Below, one piece after another: positions 44,944 through 52,951 of a stretch of DNA of 64,000 nt. Source of the stretch: 34-65-8 sp964516135 (lineage in GTDB: Bacteria; Pseudomonadota; Alphaproteobacteria; Sphingomonadales; Sphingomonadaceae); the NCBI GenBank assembly GCA_964516135.1, contig CAZEWN010000019.1, positions 1 through 64,000 of the forward strand, written 5' to 3'. Each line of letters begins with the position of its first letter. Positions within the stretch are counted from its first letter, which is position 1. A model generated the notes under the pieces. That model did no database searches and was not told where the DNA came from. It was given only the letters and a program-made list of their open reading frames with translations. A program made the translations under genes and the position numbers.

Positions 44944-44962
44944 ATGTTGTAAGTGACAACAT
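44944..44962. promoter_or_regulatory. Inverted repeat ATGTTGT-N5-ACAACAT upstream of the secreted protein gene
   Basis: A perfect 7-bp inverted repeat with 5-base spacer in the 173-base gap before the secreted protein gene at 45097. The layout fits a dimeric repressor site. The rest of the gap shows nothing recognisable beyond a GGAG ribosome-binding site for that gene. Confidence 0.35.
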
Positions 44963-45096
44963 GGGCGCAAGCCGGATTTTCCGGCAGGGGCCACACCTGC
45001 GTTATCGCCGCGGGTGGCCAATCATCCCGGCTGGAACCGCACGTGCCTTCGGCGCGCGGGCGAAGGCTGACACCGTAACGGAAACGGAGAATAACC

Positions 45097-45639
45097 ATGA
45101 AACTTGCAAGCATCGCCGCCGCCGTACTCGCCGCAACGACGCTGGCCGGCGCCGCCCACGCGCAGGGTGCCGCCGCCACCTCGGCGCCAGCGGCAAATGT
45201 CACGGTTGGGGCCACTGTTATCGGCCCTGATGGCACGGCGGTCGGAACCGTTGAGAGCGTGGCCGATGGTGTGGTCACCGTCGACACCGGCAAGCACAAG
45301 GCGCCGCTGCCCGCGAACGCGTTCGGCACCGGCGAAAACGGCCCGACGATCACCGTCACCAAGGCGCAGCTCGACACGATGATCGACGAGCAGCTTGCCG
45401 CAGCCCATGCCCAGCGCGATGCGCTGCTGGTCGCGGGGGCCGAGGTCCACACCGCCGATCACCAGGTGCTGGGCAAGGTCGAGAGCATCGACGGCAACAA
45501 CGTGATTATCACGCGCGCCGAAGGTCCGGTTACGCTGCTGCGCGAACATTTCGCCGCGATGGACAACATGCTGATGGCCTTGTTCACCGCCGAGCAGATC
45601 GAAGCTGCCGTGGCGGGGCAGGCGCAAGCCGGGCAGTGA
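45097..45639 (+). CDS. Secreted protein with two PRC-barrel-like repeats
   Basis: 180 aa. Signal peptide (KLASIAAAVLAATTLAGAAHA), then two similar beta-rich units: VGATVIGPDGTAVGTVESVA around residue 36 and VAGAEVHTADHQVLGKVESI around residue 110, each ending in a TVD/VII strand and a charged tail, with a helix between (QLDTMIDEQLAAAHAQRDAL). PRC-barrel resemblance is a guess from the V-x-G-V-x pattern. It is exported; function unknown. A strong terminator follows. Confidence 0.8.
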   Translation: MKLASIAAAVLAATTLAGAAHAQGAAATSAPAANVTVGATVIGPDGTAVGTVESVADGVVTVDTGKHKAPLPANAFGTGENGPTITVTKAQLDTMIDEQLAAAHAQRDALLVAGAEVHTADHQVLGKVESIDGNNVIITRAEGPVTLLREHFAAMDNMLMALFTAEQIEAAVAGQAQAGQ

Positions 45640-45662
45640 ACCGGTAGCTTTCGCGGGTGAAG

Positions 45663-45695
45663 GGTCGGGGCGCGAAAATCGCGCCCCGACCTTAT
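45663..45695 (+). terminator. Intrinsic terminator (convergent region)
   Basis: A perfect 13-bp stem (GGTCGGGGCGCGA / TCGCGCCCCGACC) with a AAA loop, followed by TTAT on the plus side. It lies 24 bases after the secreted protein stop and 44 before the end of the convergent parC, and may serve both strands, though the minus-strand U-run is poor. Confidence 0.75.
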
Positions 45696-45738
45696 CATCT
45701 CTGCCTGTCACCTGAGTTTTCCCTGCCCATGGGCAGCA

Positions 45739-48027
45739 TCAGAACCGGTTGTTCTTGGGAAAACCCTGCGGCGGCATCCGCCCGGCCGCGCCGCGCGCGA
45801 CCTTCCATTGCCAGATGTCGCTTTCCGTCCGGGTGCGCCCCGTCTCGCCGCCCATCGCCCAACTGAGGCCATTGGCGAGCGTGAACGTGACCGCGTCGCT
45901 CAGCCCGCCGTCACGATAGCGCTGCAGCGTTACCCCCTGCCCGCGCGCCAGCATCGGCAGTTCTTCCAGGTTGAACACCACCAGCTTGCGATTGTCGCCC
46001 ACCACCGCGACGTGATCGTGCTCGGGCGCGATTTCGCGCACCACGCGCAGTTTCGCATCGCCCTTGAGATTCACGACCTGCCGCCCCTTGCGCGTTTCGG
46101 CCAGGATTTCGTCGGTAACGGCGGCAAAGCCCTTGCCGGTGGTCGCGGCGAACAGGATCTGCGTCTTTGGCTTGTGCAGCACCATGGCCGCGATCTGCGC
46201 CTCGGCGTCCAGGTCGATCATGCCCCGGATCGGCTCGCCGAACCCGCGCGCGCCGGGCAGCTTGTCCGCGCCCAGCGTATAGACCCGGCCATTGTCGGCC
46301 ACGATCAGCAGCTTGTCGGTCGTCTGCGCGTGGAGCGCGAAGGCCGGGCCGTCGCCTTCTTTGAACTTGTAGTCGCGATCGAGCGGCTCGTGCCCGGTCG
46401 CGGCCCTGATCCAGCCCTTCTGCGACAGGATCACCGTGACCGGCGCCTTCTCGATCATCGCGTCCATGCTGAACACGGCAGTCGGAGCGGCCTCGGCAAT
46501 AGTGGTGCGACGGCGGCCAAGTGCGGTCTCCGGGCCGTACTCCTTGCGTAGCGAGGCGAGATCACGCTTCAGCCGGGTGCGCTGGCGGGCGGGACTTTCC
46601 AGCAGCTTGTTCAGCTCCTCCTGTTCCTTGAGCAAGTCCTCGCGTTCCTGCCTGAGCTCCATTTCCTCAAGCTTGCGCAAGCTACGCAGGCGCATGTTGA
46701 GGATGGCCTCGGCCTGGCGGTCGGTCAGGCCGAACTCGGCCATCATCACGGGCTTGGGCTCGTCCTCGGTGCGGATGATTTCGATAATCCGGTCGAGGTT
46801 GAGAAAGGCGATGATGTAGCCTTCGACCAGCTCCAGCCGCCGCGCGATCTGCTCCAGCCGGTGGCGGCTGCGGCGCTGCAAGATGTCGATCTGGCTGGCG
46901 ATCCAATGATGCAATAGTTCGCGCAGGCCCATGACCATCGGCGTGCGTGTCGCGTCGAGCACATTGAGGTTGAGGCCAAAGCGCACCTCCAGATCGGTCA
47001 GCCGGTAAAGCGATTCCTTGAGCAGTTCGGGATCGACATTGCGGCTCTTGGGCACGAGGACGAGGCGGATATTCTCGTCGCTCTCGTCGCGCACGTCCTC
47101 CAGGATCGGCACCTTGCGGTCGGCGATGACCTGCGCGATCTGCTCGATCAGCTTGCCTTTCTGGACCTGGTAGGGGATCTCGCTGATGACGAGCTGCCAC
47201 TGGCCCCCGCCCAGCCGCTCAATCCCGGCGTCGCGATCCGCCTCGTCCTTCGCCTCCGCCGCATGGAAGCGCCCGCGTACGCGGAAAGACCCACGCCCGG
47301 TTTCGTAGGCGGCGGAAATCGCTGCCGGGCTATCCACGATCAGCCCGCCGGTGGGGAAGTCGGGGCCATGGAACAGTTCCATCAGCCGCGAATGCTCGGC
47401 GTGCGGATTGTCGATCAGCTCAAGCGTGGCATCGACGATCTCGGCCACGTTGTGGCTCGGGATATTGGTCGCCATTCCCACCGCGATGCCGCTGGCGCCA
47501 TTCGCGAGCAGGTTGGGAAACAGACCGGGGAAGATGTCCGGCTCCTGCTCCTCGCCATTGTAGGTCGGGACGAAGTCGACCGTACCCTCGTCCAGCCCCT
47601 CCATCAGGCGCAGCGCGGTCTTCGTCAGGCGCGCCTCGGTGTAGCGGTAGGCGGCGGCGTTGTCGCCGTCGATGTTGCCGAAGTTCCCTTGCCCCTCGAC
47701 CAGCGGATAGCGCAGCGCGAAATCCTGCGCGAGGCGGACCATCGCGTCATAGACCGAAGCATCGCCATGCGGGTGGTACTTGCCGATCACGTCGCCGACC
47801 ACGCGGGCCGATTTCTTGAACGCGCTGTTCGGGTCCAGCTTCAGCTGCCGCATCGCCCACAGCAGGCGGCGGTGGACCGGTTTCAGGCCATCGCGAAGAT
47901 CGGGAAGGCTGCGCGCGGTGATCGTCGAGAGCGCGTAGACCAGATACCGTTCCGACAGGGCGCTGTCGAACGGCGCGTCCACGATGGCGTCGAAGGGGTC
48001 TTTCTCGTCGTCGATGACTTCGCTCAT
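45739..48027 (-). CDS. parC: DNA topoisomerase IV subunit A
   Basis: 762 aa. ParC-type A subunit: DLRDGLKPVHRRLLW at residue 43, the QRDR HPHGDASVYDAMVRLAQ (86-101), catalytic Tyr129 in AYRYTEARLTK, coiled-coil gate and C-terminal beta-pinwheel blades. The end reads IQWKVARGAAGRMPPQ-like without the GyrA box, supporting ParC over GyrA. It decatenates daughter chromosomes with ParE. Residue 90 is Ala at the position that is Ser in quinolone-sensitive E. coli enzymes. ParE is not in the window. Confidence 0.95.
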   Translation of the reverse strand: MSEVIDDEKDPFDAIVDAPFDSALSERYLVYALSTITARSLPDLRDGLKPVHRRLLWAMRQLKLDPNSAFKKSARVVGDVIGKYHPHGDASVYDAMVRLAQDFALRYPLVEGQGNFGNIDGDNAAAYRYTEARLTKTALRLMEGLDEGTVDFVPTYNGEEQEPDIFPGLFPNLLANGASGIAVGMATNIPSHNVAEIVDATLELIDNPHAEHSRLMELFHGPDFPTGGLIVDSPAAISAAYETGRGSFRVRGRFHAAEAKDEADRDAGIERLGGGQWQLVISEIPYQVQKGKLIEQIAQVIADRKVPILEDVRDESDENIRLVLVPKSRNVDPELLKESLYRLTDLEVRFGLNLNVLDATRTPMVMGLRELLHHWIASQIDILQRRSRHRLEQIARRLELVEGYIIAFLNLDRIIEIIRTEDEPKPVMMAEFGLTDRQAEAILNMRLRSLRKLEEMELRQEREDLLKEQEELNKLLESPARQRTRLKRDLASLRKEYGPETALGRRRTTIAEAAPTAVFSMDAMIEKAPVTVILSQKGWIRAATGHEPLDRDYKFKEGDGPAFALHAQTTDKLLIVADNGRVYTLGADKLPGARGFGEPIRGMIDLDAEAQIAAMVLHKPKTQILFAATTGKGFAAVTDEILAETRKGRQVVNLKGDAKLRVVREIAPEHDHVAVVGDNRKLVVFNLEELPMLARGQGVTLQRYRDGGLSDAVTFTLANGLSWAMGGETGRTRTESDIWQWKVARGAAGRMPPQGFPKNNRF

Positions 48028-48125
48028 GCCAGCTGCCCTATCACCGCGACGAGGCGCCTAGAAGGGTGGAACCACGCGCTTTCCCCACGCGTTCGCCTGA
48101 GTGTTCCCCAACCGAGGAGTTACCA

Positions 48126-48662
48126 ATGTCCCGTGTCCTGATCATCGCCACCGACGGTTTCGAGCAATCCGAGCTGATCGAACCGAAAAAGCGGCTGGAG
48201 GAAGCCGGTATCGAAACCACCGTCGCCAGCCTTGAAGACGGGGAAATCCGCGGGTGGAAGGAGAAGGATTGGGGCGACAGCGTGACGGTCGACCTGACCC
48301 TCGATGAAGTCGGGGTGGCCGATTACGACGCGCTGCTGCTGCCCGGCGGCCAGATCAATCCCGACGTGCTGCGGATGAACAACAAGGCGGTCGGGCTGGT
48401 CAAGGAATTCGCCGAGGCGGGCAAGCCCGTCGCCGCGATCTGCCACGCCCCCTGGCTCCTTGTCGAAGCGGACCTGATCCGCGGCAAGACCGTGACCGGC
48501 TGGCCATCTATCCGAACCGACCTCGCCAATGCGGGCGCCAACGTGGTCGACGCCGAGGTCGCCACCGATGGCAATCTCATCACCAGCCGCAACCCGGACG
48601 ATATCCCGGCCTTCAGCGACGCGCTGATCGGCGCGCTGGAACGGGCAACCGAAGCGGCCTAG
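48126..48662 (+). CDS. DJ-1/PfpI family protein (glutamine amidotransferase-like)
   Basis: 178 aa from ATG 48126 (GAGGAG upstream). It has SRVLIIATDGFEQSEL, the nucleophile elbow AICHAPWLLVEADL and RGKTVTGWPSIRTDLANAGA with DADGNLITSR-like (here ATDGNLITSRNPDD), matching the PfpI type. Members act as proteases, deglycases or chaperones. Its TAG shares CTAG 48659-48662 with the convergent ferredoxin gene. Confidence 0.9.
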   Translation: MSRVLIIATDGFEQSELIEPKKRLEEAGIETTVASLEDGEIRGWKEKDWGDSVTVDLTLDEVGVADYDALLLPGGQINPDVLRMNNKAVGLVKEFAEAGKPVAAICHAPWLLVEADLIRGKTVTGWPSIRTDLANAGANVVDAEVATDGNLITSRNPDDIPAFSDALIGALERATEAA

Positions 48663-48991
48663 CGCGCGCTCATGTCGTGGCTATCGGCGGGTACGCGGAC
48701 TTCGAGGCCATCGAGCGCCGCCGATAGCACGATCTGGCACGACAGGCGGCTGGTGCGGCAGGCACCGGCCGCGAGGTCGAGCATGTCTTCCTCGTCCTCG
48801 CTCGCGGACGGGAGGCGGTCGAACCACTCGGGCCCGACGATCACGTGGCAGGTGGAGCACGCCATCTGTCCTTCGCAGGTGCCCTCCAACGGCATCCCGG
48901 CGGCCTGGGCGACTTCGAGCAAGGGCAGGCCCACGGCGCCCTCGGCCTCGACCCGGTCGCCCTTGGGAGTCACAAAAATGACCTTCACCAT
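48659..48991 (-). CDS. [2Fe-2S] ferredoxin (adrenodoxin type)
   Basis: 110 aa from ATG 48989-48991. Cys ligands are in GTCEGQMACSTCHVIV (C-x5-C-x2-C) and a later RLSCQIVLS. An electron donor, typically to P450s or Fe-S assembly. It overlaps the cysteine desulfurase gene upstream by 7 bases (ATGGTGA), so it is translated with it, suggesting a role in Fe-S or sulfur chemistry. Confidence 0.93.
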   Translation of the reverse strand: MVKVIFVTPKGDRVEAEGAVGLPLLEVAQAAGMPLEGTCEGQMACSTCHVIVGPEWFDRLPSASEDEEDMLDLAAGACRTSRLSCQIVLSAALDGLEVRVPADSHDMSAR

Positions 48992-50037
48992 GTCTCCTGT
49001 GCCTTTGCCGCCGCGTTGATGGTCGCGGCGGCCCGTTCGATGTCCGCCAGCGTGGTGTAGCGCCCGAAGCCGAGGCGGATCGCGTTCTTCGCCTGCGCAT
49101 CGGTGAGCCCGATGGCCTTGAGCACGTGGCTGGTTCGGCCCGATCCGCTGGCGCAGGCGCTGCCAGCCGAGAACATCACCTCGCGGCAATCGCTCATCAG
49201 CCGGGCGACGTCGAGGCCGTCGCGGCGAATGTTGAGGTTGCCGCGCCAGCGCGCGGTTGCGCTCCCGTTTAATGTCCACCCGGCGAACAGCTCGCGCGCC
49301 CGCGCCCACGACGCTTCGACGTGCGCGCGGTCGGCCTCCATTCGCTCCGCCGCGAGCGCCGCCGCCGCGCCCATGCCGGCGCAGAGCGCAGGGCTGAGCG
49401 TGCCCGAGCGCAGGCCGCCTTCTTGCCCGCCACCCGTCTGTACCTGCGCCAGCGACACGCCATCGCGGACCCACAGCGCGCCCACGCCCTTGGGGCCGTG
49501 GAACTTGTGCGCGGAGATGGCGATCAGGTCCGCTTCGGGCGGGGCGAGGCGGCCGTAGCCCTGCACCGCGTCGCACAGCAGCAGCGCGCGCCCGGCCCAA
49601 TCGCTGACCGGCTGCACCGTGCCGATCTCGTTGTTGACCTGCATCATGCAGATCAGGCGGGTATCGTCGGGTAGCTCGCCTGGCTGCGCGATGCCCTCGC
49701 CATCGACCGGGATGGTGTGGACCGCACCCACCGCACGCGCGGTATCCAGCACTGCGGCATGCTCGATCGCGGAGACCGCCACGGTACCGCCCTGCCCGCT
49801 GCCGCGAATGGCGAGATTGATCGCCTCGGTCGCGCCGCTGGTGAAGATCACCCGGCCGCCGGGCGGGAACAGCGCCGCGACTTGCTCGCGCGCCAACTCG
49901 ACCGCCGCGGCCGCCAGTCGCCCCATCCGGTGCGCGCTGTGCGGGTTGCCGAACGCCTCCTCGCCCAGCCAGCGCACCATCGCCTCGCGCGCCTCGGGCG
50001 CGAGCGGGGTGGTGGCCTGGTAATCGAGGTAGATCAC
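48985..50037 (-). CDS. Cysteine desulfurase (NifS/IscS family), copy 1
   Basis: 350 aa. PLP enzyme: IYLDYQATTPLAPEAR at the start, EHAAVLDTAR, NNEIGTVQP, the PLP Lys in ISAHKFHGPKGVGAL, and the sulfur-carrying Cys in SAGSACASGSG. It takes sulfur from cysteine for Fe-S clusters or thiolation. Next gene downstream is the ferredoxin (7-base overlap); the gene upstream is another desulfurase (4-base overlap). Confidence 0.93.
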   Translation of the reverse strand: MIYLDYQATTPLAPEAREAMVRWLGEEAFGNPHSAHRMGRLAAAAVELAREQVAALFPPGGRVIFTSGATEAINLAIRGSGQGGTVAVSAIEHAAVLDTARAVGAVHTIPVDGEGIAQPGELPDDTRLICMMQVNNEIGTVQPVSDWAGRALLLCDAVQGYGRLAPPEADLIAISAHKFHGPKGVGALWVRDGVSLAQVQTGGGQEGGLRSGTLSPALCAGMGAAAALAAERMEADRAHVEASWARARELFAGWTLNGSATARWRGNLNIRRDGLDVARLMSDCREVMFSAGSACASGSGRTSHVLKAIGLTDAQAKNAIRLGFGRYTTLADIERAAATINAAAKAQETW

Positions 50038-51116
50038 GGCCGCGCCATTCCCAGCCAGACCTCGCAGAACCGATCAAGTTCCGCGCGCGTGGTGTTCCAG
50101 CCGAGGCTGACGCGAATCGTGCGGTCGGCCACTTCTGGCTCTACGCCCAGCGCATCAAGCACGCGGCTGCGCTTCATCGTCCCGCTGGCGCACGCACTGC
50201 CCTGCGACACCGAGATGCCCGCCATGTCGAACCGCAACACCTGTGCGGTTGCGGAAAGTCCGGGCATCGCGATTGCAAATATCTGCCCCGTCGGATGCGC
50301 AAACCGATCGGCATGCCAAGTGCCGCCCGCGGCGCGGACATCGGCAGCGAAGCGGTCCATCGCTGCGCCGACGCCATCGGCTAGATAAGGCTTTCCGCAA
50401 GCCTCCAGCGCAGCCGCCATGCCGAGCGCCCCCGGCAGGTTCTCGGTCCCGCGACGATAGCCGCGTTCGTGCCCGCCGCTTGGTTCAAGCAGGGCGAAGT
50501 CCCTAACCAGCAGCGCGCCGATCCCGATCGGCCCGCCAAACTTGTGCGCCGACACGATCGCCATCGTCGATGGCAAGGGCGAGCCACACTTGCCCGCGCT
50601 TTGCGAGGCATCCCCGATCGTTATGCCGCCTGCCGCATGAACGGTCTCGCAAACGGCCGCGATGTCCTGGGCTGCGCCGGTTTCCGAATTGATCGTCTGC
50701 ACTGCGACGACCGGGATTGTTTCACCCGTGAGCGCCTGTTTCAACGTGTCCGGATCCACGAGTCCGCTTCCCCCGACAGGCAGGGCAAGCGCGCCCGGCG
50801 CAGACTTGATCACCGCGTCGTGTTCGACAGCCGAAACCATCCGCTTCCCGCCACGCGCGCCGCCAAGCGCCAGTGCCGCCGCCTCGCTCGCGCCGCTCGT
50901 GAAGATCAGTTCCCCTTCCCACCCCAGCGCGCGCTTGATCCGCTCGCGGGCGTCCTCCAGCAAGGCGCGCGCCTTGCGCCCTTCGGCGTGCGGGCTGCTG
51001 GGATTGGCCCACAGCCGGAACCCTTCCTCCATCGCCGCCCGCGCTTCGGGGCGCAGCGGCGTCGTGGCGGCGTGGTCGAGGTAGATGCGGGGGCTGATGG
51101 CGAACGCTCGAAACAA
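50034..51116 (-). CDS. Cysteine desulfurase (NifS/IscS family), copy 2
   Basis: 360 aa, probably starting at TTG 51114-51116 because no ATG or GTG is available before RIYLDHAATTPLRPEAR. It has the PLP Lys in VSAHKFGGPIGIGALL and the Cys in SQGSACASGTM. About one third of residues match its neighbour by eye, so they are old paralogs. The substitutions SETGAAQDIAA for NNEIGTVQP point to different partners. Its ATGA overlaps the following copy. Start uncertain. Confidence 0.9.
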   Translation of the reverse strand: MFRAFAISPRIYLDHAATTPLRPEARAAMEEGFRLWANPSSPHAEGRKARALLEDARERIKRALGWEGELIFTSGASEAAALALGGARGGKRMVSAVEHDAVIKSAPGALALPVGGSGLVDPDTLKQALTGETIPVVAVQTINSETGAAQDIAAVCETVHAAGGITIGDASQSAGKCGSPLPSTMAIVSAHKFGGPIGIGALLVRDFALLEPSGGHERGYRRGTENLPGALGMAAALEACGKPYLADGVGAAMDRFAADVRAAGGTWHADRFAHPTGQIFAIAMPGLSATAQVLRFDMAGISVSQGSACASGTMKRSRVLDALGVEPEVADRTIRVSLGWNTTRAELDRFCEVWLGMARP

Positions 51117-51144
51117 TTGCGATTTGGGGCGGGAACCCTATATA
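51117..51144 (+). promoter_or_regulatory. Putative sigma-70-type promoter for the alpha/beta hydrolase
   Basis: TTGCGA (51117-51122) and TATATA (51139-51144) are 16 bases apart, in the divergent gap between the desulfurase gene and the hydrolase, with the start codon 55 bases further. The AT run is unusual in this GC-rich sequence. Confidence 0.4.
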
Positions 51145-51199
51145 CGCCGCGCCCCGGCGCGCGCCAGCCACGCGCCACATTTCTTGCAGGTTGCCATTC

Positions 51200-51856
51200 A
51201 TGCCCTCAGTGATTTTTCCCGGTCCCGAAGGCCGCCTCGAAGGCCGTTTCTCCCCACCACCGCGCGCACGCGCGCCGGTGGCAATGATCCTTCATCCGCA
51301 CCCGCAGGGCGGCGGCACGATGAACGACCGGATCACCCAGCACCTTTACAAGACCTTCGTCGATCGCGGGTTTGCGGTTCTGCGGTTCAACTTCCGCGGT
51401 GTCGGCCGCAGCCAGGGCAGCTTTGACAATGGCATCGGCGAACTGAGCGATGCCGCCGCCGCGCTCGACTGGGTCCAGTCGATCCATCCCGAGGCCCAGA
51501 CGACCTGGGTGGCCGGTGTTAGCTTTGGCGCGCTGATCGGGATGCAGCTGCTGATGCGGCGGCCGGAAATCCGCGGGTTCATCTCGATCGCTCCACCCGC
51601 CAACATGTACGATTTCAGCTTCCTCGCGCCGTGCCCGGCCAGTGGCATCTTCATCCAGGGCGCCGCAGATACGGTGGTGCAGCCGCAGGCGGTGCAGAAG
51701 CTGGTCGACAAGCTGCGGACCCAGCGCCACATCACCATCCACCACGAGGAAATCCCGCGCGCCAATCACTTCTTCGAGAACGAGCAGGACGACCTGCTGG
51801 CGTCGGTGAACAACTATCTCGACTTTCGCCTCGACCCTTCCTGCCCGATCAAGTGA
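51200..51856 (+). CDS. Alpha/beta hydrolase of the COG2945 type
   Basis: 218 aa from ATG 51200. It has ILHPHPQGGGTMNDRITQHL, FNFRGVGRSQGSFDNGIGEL, the nucleophile Ser in VAGVSFGALIGMQLL, Asp in GAADTVVQPQ and His in ARANHFF-like (here PRANHFFEN). This set matches the small hydrolases of COG2945. Substrate unknown. It is divergent from the desulfurase operon. Confidence 0.9.
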   Translation: MPSVIFPGPEGRLEGRFSPPPRARAPVAMILHPHPQGGGTMNDRITQHLYKTFVDRGFAVLRFNFRGVGRSQGSFDNGIGELSDAAAALDWVQSIHPEAQTTWVAGVSFGALIGMQLLMRRPEIRGFISIAPPANMYDFSFLAPCPASGIFIQGAADTVVQPQAVQKLVDKLRTQRHITIHHEEIPRANHFFENEQDDLLASVNNYLDFRLDPSCPIK

Positions 51857-51954
51857 CCGCCCCGGTCTTTTGATATTGCGATAGCGCCCTGAAATCCGGT
51901 GGCTTTTCGCCACGCGAATTCGTTTCGGCGCGCGACAGGGATGTTGTATCATCG

Positions 51955-51990
51955 CCTCATGACGGGAACCTGCCGTCATGAGGAGAGGAG
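51955..51990 (+). promoter_or_regulatory. 11-bp inverted repeat overlapping the ribosome-binding site of the TonB-like gene
   Basis: CCTCATGACGG and CCGTCATGAGG flank GAACCTG (51955-51983). The right arm's final AGG begins the ribosome-binding site AGGAGAGGAG (51981-51990) two bases before ATG 51993. It can form an RNA hairpin that partly masks the site, or be a dimeric operator. Confidence 0.55.
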
Positions 51991-51992
51991 CA

Positions 51993-52667
51993 ATGGCCTA
52001 TCTCGACAAGACTAGCCCGCGCGACCGGACCACATCGATTGCCACTGTTATCGCGGTTCATGCGGCGCTGGGATATGCGCTGGTGATCGGGCTGCAGGCG
52101 ACCGGGGTCATCAAGACCGATCGCCCGCTCACCACCGTCTTCATCGAAGACGACTTCCCCAAGCCGCCGCCGCCCAATCCAGTCGACGATCCACAGCCGG
52201 CGCCGCAACAATCGCAGGTTTACACCCCGCCGATCCCGACCCCGCTGGCGCAGGTCGATCCGGGGCTGACCACCACCATCATCCTGCCGCCGCCAACGCC
52301 AAACGTGATCCCTTCGGCGACGCCGAGCACCATCCCTGACGTGCCCGGAAACCTGTTGCCGCCCGCCGCCGAAGCGGTCGCCGCCCGGCCGCGCGGCAAT
52401 CCCGGCGGCTGGATCGGGGAGCAGGATTATCGCAGCAGCTGGATCAACCGCGATCTCAGCGGCACCGCGGCCTTCCGGCTGGGCGTTGGCGCGGACGGAC
52501 GCGTGGAAAGCTGTTCGATCACCCGATCGACGGGTCATGCGGAACTGGACAGCGCGACCTGCGCCTTGCTGACCCGGCGGGCGCGTTTCGAACCGGCCCG
52601 CGATTCCTCTGGCAATCGGACCAGCGGGACATTCGCCAGCTCGGTCGAGTGGCGCATTCCCGACTAG
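51993..52667 (+). CDS. TonB-family energy transducer
   Basis: 224 aa from ATG 51993. A single N-terminal membrane segment (SIATVIAVHAALGYALVIGL), a Pro-rich periplasmic spacer (PKPPPPNPVDDPQPAP..) and a C-terminal TonB domain (AAFRLGVGADGRVESCSITR then STGHAELDSATCALLTRRAR). It transmits proton-motive energy to outer-membrane receptors. No exbB/exbD or receptor is adjacent. The stop shares CTAG 52664-52667 with the next gene. Confidence 0.92.
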   Translation: MAYLDKTSPRDRTTSIATVIAVHAALGYALVIGLQATGVIKTDRPLTTVFIEDDFPKPPPPNPVDDPQPAPQQSQVYTPPIPTPLAQVDPGLTTTIILPPPTPNVIPSATPSTIPDVPGNLLPPAAEAVAARPRGNPGGWIGEQDYRSSWINRDLSGTAAFRLGVGADGRVESCSITRSTGHAELDSATCALLTRRARFEPARDSSGNRTSGTFASSVEWRIPD

Positions 52668-52864
52668 TCGCTCGCTTGCTGGATCGGGGCGGTGCCGGTG
52701 GCGCCCGGCACCGTCCAGATCGCGACGTTGAGGAACGCGATCACGGCCAGCACCACCATCAGCAGCGGTTGCTTCACCACGCCGGTGCGCTTCCACATCA
52801 GCCACGCGCCCGCCAACAGGGCGATCCCCGCCAGCATAACGATCGACAGCACCGCGCCCTGCAT
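52664..52864 (-). CDS. Small membrane protein (66 aa)
   Basis: Two hydrophobic segments (GAVLSIVMLAGIALLAGAWL and LLMVVLAVIAFLNVAIWTV) with KRTG between, so a small hairpin-like membrane protein. ATG 52862-52864 follows GGAGATG. Convergent with the TonB-like gene and divergent from the DUF885 lipoprotein. No family recognised. Confidence 0.75.
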   Translation of the reverse strand: MQGAVLSIVMLAGIALLAGAWLMWKRTGVVKQPLLMVVLAVIAFLNVAIWTVPGATGTAPIQQASD

Positions 52865-52951
52865 CCGGCATCTCCTTCGTCGCATCCGTAACCCGTGTGG
52901 CGCGGGACGCAAGGTTTTGACAGGCAAGGGTTCGCGCGCCACAACCGTGGC

